Shown here: positions 5,571 through 5,750 of the stretch, piece after piece
Numbering within the stretch: the stretch's first letter is position 1
Layout: each line of letters begins with the position of its first letter
Source: Actinomycetes bacterium
GTDB lineage: Bacteria > Actinomycetota > Acidimicrobiia > Acidimicrobiales > RAAP-2
DNA length: 5,750 bases
Assembly: GCA_021850345.1 (NCBI GenBank)
Contig: JAJZMN010000242.1
Span: 1-5,750, forward strand
Reading direction: 5' to 3'
Notes under the pieces: generated by a model
What the model was told of the DNA's origin: nothing
What the model saw: only the letters and a program-made list of their open reading frames with translations
The model's database searches: none
Program-made: the position numbers and the translations under genes

Positions 5571-5750
5571 GTGAAGAGCCGCCCGCCGACCAGTGCGATT
5601 CCCGACGCTCCGGGCTCGTACCAATTCCTCGACGCGGACGGTCGTGTGCTCTACGTGGGCAAGGCGAAGTCCCTCCGCCACCGCCTCCCCAACTACTGGC
5701 AGGACCCCGCGGCATTGCCGCCTCGCACGGCGCAGATGATCGCCCACGCA
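5571..5750 (+). CDS. uvrC: UvrABC system protein C, N-terminal 60 residues (3' end outside window)
   Basis: UvrC is the nuclease that joins the UvrB-DNA complex and cuts on both sides of a lesion; its N-terminal GIY-YIG domain makes the 3' incision. The 60 codons here read IPDAPGSYQFLDADGRVLYV (10-29) followed by GKAKSLRHRLPNYW (30-43). These carry the GIY-YIG hallmarks Gly15-x-Tyr17 and Tyr28-Val-Gly30, plus the conserved Lys/Arg stretch ending Arg36-His-Arg38, at the expected distance from the N-terminus. Start: TAG is in frame at 5523-5525 and no other ATG, GTG or TTG lies in frame before 5571, so GTG is the only start that keeps the domain. A GGAAGG touches the start codon, too close for a normal Shine-Dalgarno site, which favours leaderless translation. 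The gene runs off the right edge. Confidence 0.93.
   Translation, partial: MKSRPPTSAIPDAPGSYQFLDADGRVLYVGKAKSLRHRLPNYWQDPAALPPRTAQMIAHA

Noticed and set aside
5131..5715. 194-codon minus-strand open frame
   Set aside because: Its middle is the translated 22-bp array and its beginning lies antisense to uvrC; no protein features.

Overview
The window is high-GC bacterial DNA carrying two halves of the nucleotide-excision-repair machinery, with a small accessory block between them. Strong GC bias at third codon positions, a DUF222/HNH endonuclease, paired STAS regulators and a SigF/SigB-like promoter all point to an actinobacterium. The UvrA and UvrC wording and their proximity would suit Acidimicrobiia or a relative, but that class assignment is a guess.

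Layout. Positions 1-1667 hold the C-terminal ~520 residues of UvrA on the + strand. The frame stays open to the left edge through four in-frame copies of a 24-bp repeat. A 373-bp gap without a recognisable gene ends in a short degenerate TTGATA-containing repeat just upstream of a DUF222-HNH endonuclease gene (2041-3219, +). A 394-bp convergent gap follows, with a perfect 48-bp duplication (nested 13-bp period) and a 17-bp x 4 array. The last array unit contains the stop codon of the neighbouring minus-strand gene. Two overlapping minus-strand genes (3966-4388, then 3614-4006) encode STAS-domain proteins of the anti-anti-sigma type. Divergent from them is a hemerythrin-like HHE protein (4584-5126, +). 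A 444-bp gap contains a hairpin, a 6-bp inverted repeat and a seven-unit 22/19-bp array. It leads to a GTG-initiated uvrC whose first 60 codons (GIY-YIG nuclease domain) fill 5571-5750.

How the parts may work together. UvrA (damage recognition) and UvrC (dual incision) belong to one pathway, although here they are not a tight operon. The 195-bp divergent region between the STAS pair and the hemerythrin gene carries, on the minus strand, a good housekeeping-type promoter (TTGCAC-N17-TAGGTT). On the plus strand it carries a GTTT-N17-GGGTA element resembling actinobacterial SigF/SigB promoters, with a perfect 12-bp palindrome in its spacer. STAS proteins are the classic switches of SigF/SigB-type sigma factors, so a local stress-response module is a reasonable but unproven inference.

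The most unusual property of the window is that five unrelated short tandem repeats (periods 24, about 13, 48/13, 17 and 22 bp) occur in 5.75 kb, one or more at almost every gene junction. I see no CRISPR array, tRNA, rRNA or insertion-sequence transposase.
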